Source of the DNA: an uncultured Clostridia bacterium
Lineage (GTDB): Bacteria > Bacillota > Clostridia > TANB77 > CAG-508
Reading direction: 5' to 3'
DNA: 7,877 nucleotides
Assembly (NCBI GenBank): GCA_944392065.1
Contig: CALXVO010000057.1
Coordinates: forward strand, 1-7,877
The notes beneath the pieces were generated by a model, which saw nothing but the letters and a program-made list of their open reading frames with translations, was not told where the DNA came from and searched no databases. This document shows positions 5,451 through 7,877 of the stretch, piece after piece (position 1 is the stretch's first letter; every line of letters starts with the position of its first letter). Made by a program: the position numbers and the translations under genes.

Positions 5451-7691
5451 CTACCTTCTTGAAAATTTTTTCTCTATATCTTCCCTTGTCATTCTTATTG
5501 CTGTTGGTCTTCCATGTGGACATGTGAAAGGGTTAGGTAACACTAAAAGTTGCCTCATCAAATTATCTACTTCTTCTCTAGTTAAAGCCATATTTGCCTT
5601 AACTGCAGCTTTACATGCAACTGTTGCAATAAACTTTTCCTCAATCTCTTGTTTTGCAGTTCTTGCCACTGTATTTATTTCATCTAAAGTCTCTAAGAAT
5701 AATTCTTTTGTATCTAAGTCTAAGCAAACTGTTGGAACTCCACTAAGCTTTATTGTATTTTCTCCAAATTCTTCTAATATGAATCCTGCTTTTTCAAATA
5801 TTTCCATATTGTCTCTTGCTATTTGCATATCTTTATGACTTAAATTAATTACGTCCGGAAGTAGCATTAATTGTGAATCTTTATTTGTATCACTATAATA
5901 ATTTGCTTTTATTTTTTCATACATTATTCTTTCATGTGCTGCATGCTGATCTATAATATATATTTCATTATTCATTTCAATTATTATATAAGTAGAAAAA
6001 GCAATTCCTATATACTTATAATCTGGTAATTTATTATGTGGTAATTTTTCAAAAATCGAAACATTTTCTACAGTTTTTAACTCTTCACTTTCAACCTTAT
6101 ATTCATCTTTTTCTTCTTCAATTTTTGATTCGTCTTTAACTACTTTTCCAAATGTACGTGCATACATTTCATCAAAATTTTGATAATCTGGCTCTATTTT
6201 TAATTTATTTAATTCTTGCATTTTTTCATTTATCTCAGATAAATTTATTCTTTTTGTTTCGTCATTTTTTTCTGTACTTACCTCTTGACTTATACCACTG
6301 TCACCTGCAGTTATACCATTTTTATCATTATATATTTGAGCTATAAAATTCTTTGTATCATCAGTATCTGCTTCTTGATTATCTTCTTTATTTCTATTTC
6401 CAAACTTATTAAATATTTCTCCTAATTTTGAAAGAGCACCTTCTTCTTTTCCTTCATTTTTTGTTTCTTTGTTAAAATCTTCATTTTGTTGTGTAAAAAG
6501 GTTTTCAATTTTATTATCATCTTTCATTTTATTTATTTCTGCTAAAATATCCACAACGTTTTCGTCTTTTTTTAGTGTTTCGGTATTTGTAGTTTCATAT
6601 TTTAGAGTTGTAGTTATTGGCTTTTCATCTTGCACATTTACTTTCCAACTATTTGATTGAATTTGTTTGTCTAACTCGATTTTAGTTTTATCTGGCACTA
6701 AATCTTCTTTTAGCAAACTATCTTTTATAGCATGGTATACGGCTTTAAATACTTTATTTTCATCTTCAAACCTAACCTCTAATTTTGCTGGATGTACATT
6801 CACATCAACTTTTTGTGGATTCATTTCTAAATTTAATACTAAAAATCCATATTTTCCTATTGTTAAGAGTCCTTTGTATCCTTGCTCTGCACTGCTTGTT
6901 AAAATCTTATCCCTTATATACCTTTTGTTTACGAAGAATAATTGGTTTGATCTATTAGAACGTGCAATTACAGGTTTTCCAATAACTCCTTTTATTCTTA
7001 TATCTTCATATTCATAATTAACATCAATTATATTATCTGCTACATCCTTTCCATATATGCTATATATAACTGATTTCATATCTCCATTTCCAGAAGTTTG
7101 TATGATTACTTTTCCTGAATTTATTAACTTAATGGCAATCTCAGGGTATACCAAAGCAATTCTTGTTACAACATCTTCTATATACCCCGCTTCAGTAAAG
7201 TCCTTTTTTAAAAATTTATATCTAACAGGAGTATTATAAAACAAATCTGTTACTGTTATTGTACTTCCTCTTTGGCATCCCACATCCTCTATATTTATAA
7301 CTTTTCCACCTTTTACTTCTATCTTTTTTCCTATCTCATTTTCTTCTGTTCTTGAAATAAGTTCCACATGGCTAATTGCTGCAATACTTGCCAATGCTTC
7401 ACCTCTAAACCCCATAGAAGTAACTGTTTCCAAATCTCCTGCTTGTCTTATTTTACTTGTTGCATGCCTTTCAAATGCGATCTCCATATCATCTGGCATA
7501 AATCCTTTTCCGTTATCCGTAATACGTATATATGATATTCCGCCATTTTTTGTTTCGATTGTTATATTTGTAGCTCCTGCATCTATCGAATTCTCTACTA
7601 ACTCTTTTACCACTGATGCAGGTCTTTCAATAACCTCACCAGCAGCTATTTTATTTATTGTTAAATCATCTAATAAAACTATATTACCCAT
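5451..7691 (-). CDS. mutL: DNA mismatch repair protein MutL (endonuclease-type)
   Basis: A 746-residue MutL with both conserved ends. The N-terminal GHKL ATPase (about 1-330) shows KIAAGEVIERP (14-24), VKELVENSIDAGA (28-40) with catalytic Glu33 and Asn34 region, DNGKGF (59-64), ATSKI (77-81), GFRGEAL (94-100) and NVHPAKLEVRF (298-308). The C-terminal dimerisation and nicking domain (about 553-746) carries the endonuclease motif DQHA..E....E (581-592), ACK (692-694) and CPHGRP (724-729), the metal-binding set absent from MutH-dependent enterobacterial MutL. QLMLLP (607-612) fits the sliding-clamp binding motif. The charged linker between (about 335-552) is long, making the protein about 120 residues longer than B. 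subtilis MutL. GGAGGA precedes the ATG. It heads the gene cluster. Confidence 0.98.
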   Translation of the reverse strand: MGNIVLLDDLTINKIAAGEVIERPASVVKELVENSIDAGATNITIETKNGGISYIRITDNGKGFMPDDMEIAFERHATSKIRQAGDLETVTSMGFRGEALASIAAISHVELISRTEENEIGKKIEVKGGKVINIEDVGCQRGSTITVTDLFYNTPVRYKFLKKDFTEAGYIEDVVTRIALVYPEIAIKLINSGKVIIQTSGNGDMKSVIYSIYGKDVADNIIDVNYEYEDIRIKGVIGKPVIARSNRSNQLFFVNKRYIRDKILTSSAEQGYKGLLTIGKYGFLVLNLEMNPQKVDVNVHPAKLEVRFEDENKVFKAVYHAIKDSLLKEDLVPDKTKIELDKQIQSNSWKVNVQDEKPITTTLKYETTNTETLKKDENVVDILAEINKMKDDNKIENLFTQQNEDFNKETKNEGKEEGALSKLGEIFNKFGNRNKEDNQEADTDDTKNFIAQIYNDKNGITAGDSGISQEVSTEKNDETKRINLSEINEKMQELNKLKIEPDYQNFDEMYARTFGKVVKDESKIEEEKDEYKVESEELKTVENVSIFEKLPHNKLPDYKYIGIAFSTYIIIEMNNEIYIIDQHAAHERIMYEKIKANYYSDTNKDSQLMLLPDVINLSHKDMQIARDNMEIFEKAGFILEEFGENTIKLSGVPTVCLDLDTKELFLETLDEINTVARTAKQEIEEKFIATVACKAAVKANMALTREEVDNLMRQLLVLPNPFTCPHGRPTAIRMTREDIEKKFSRR

Positions 7692-7731
7692 CTATTTCCT
7701 CCGATTATTATTCTTTTGATTATTCCATAGA

Positions 7732-7761
7732 ATTATATCATTATTTTTTGTTTTTTGTATA
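7732..7761 (-). promoter_or_regulatory. Extended -10 promoter of the mutL cluster
   Basis: On the minus strand a perfect TATAAT (7737-7732) is preceded by TGA (7740-7738), making an extended -10 (TGnTATAAT). TATACA (7761-7756), matching four of six -35 positions, lies 18 bases upstream. The start of transcription should be near 7725, about 35 bases before the mutL ATG. A co-transcribed gene further upstream outside the window cannot be excluded. Confidence 0.72.
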
Positions 7762-7788
7762 GTTTTTTTGACAATTTTTTATATTTTT

Positions 7789-7805
7789 TGTAATAACTTT
7801 GTTAC
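7789..7805 (+). promoter_or_regulatory. TGTWAH-N5-TGTWAH direct repeat upstream of mutL
   Basis: TGTAAT (7789-7794) and TGTTAC (7800-7805) are separated by five bases, fitting the WalR-type consensus exactly. They lie 27 bases upstream of the likely mutL -35 box. They also overlap a possible plus-strand -10, so they could instead serve a gene to the right of the window. The match is short and the region AT-rich. Confidence 0.35.
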
Positions 7806-7877
7806 TGTTTAGTGTAGAATTTAATTTTACAACTATGTCTTAGTAGTATGTATATTTAGAAAATTTTTGAAGTACCG

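Noticed and set aside
7755..7762. TTGTATAG also occurring in the inverted repeat at 70-133
   Set aside because: An eight-base AT-rich match is expected by chance in a window of this composition and no surrounding similarity is seen.
7768..7796. Possible plus-strand promoter TTGACA-N17-TAATAA
   Set aside because: The -35 is perfect, but the -10 is weak, the region is very AT-rich, and no plus-strand gene follows within the window to support it.

Overview
The window is AT-rich, minus-strand-dense DNA from a low-GC Gram-positive bacterium. The gene set (endonuclease-type MutL, SepF, DivIVA, strong AGGAGG-like ribosome binding sites) and the gene order point to an anaerobic member of the Clostridia. 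No species can be named from sequence alone. All eight genes I can support are on the minus strand, so transcription runs from high to low coordinates.

From right to left: a 186-base leader region (7692-7877) carries an extended -10 promoter and a pair of 11-bp-phased TGTWAH hexamers. It leads into a tight cluster: mutL (mismatch repair), a four-helix membrane protein of unknown function, miaA (tRNA modification) and a membrane-anchored HlyD-like protein. Gaps here are 10 and 15 bases, followed by a 29-base overlap. After a 140-base gap with its own promoter come sepF and divIVA, two Gram-positive cell-division and polarity genes, which end at a clear intrinsic terminator (1473-1494).

The stretch 1178-1504 has no gene. 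It contains, in transcription order, the divIVA terminator, a 136-bp element with perfect 37-bp inverted arms (1337-1472), an array of phased TGTAAT-like hexamers, and a TTGACA/TAAAAT promoter for rsmD. rsmD (16S rRNA G966 methyltransferase) is translationally coupled by an ATGA overlap to a small coiled-coil protein of the clostridial 'ATPase-like' family that usually sits near coaD. This transcript ends in a terminator whose stem includes the stop codon. The left end (1-133) has no gene but is rich in palindromes, and its first 56 bases are about 50% GC.

The genes are core housekeeping: DNA repair, tRNA and rRNA modification, and division-site assembly. The unusual content is intergenic. 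The rsmD and sepF promoters share an array of hexamers at identical distances from TTGACA, resembling binding sites of an OmpR-family regulator such as WalR. A REP/MITE-like inverted repeat abuts one terminator, and a second, smaller inverted repeat sits next to the other. I see no CRISPR array, rRNA, tRNA, transposase gene or defence system.
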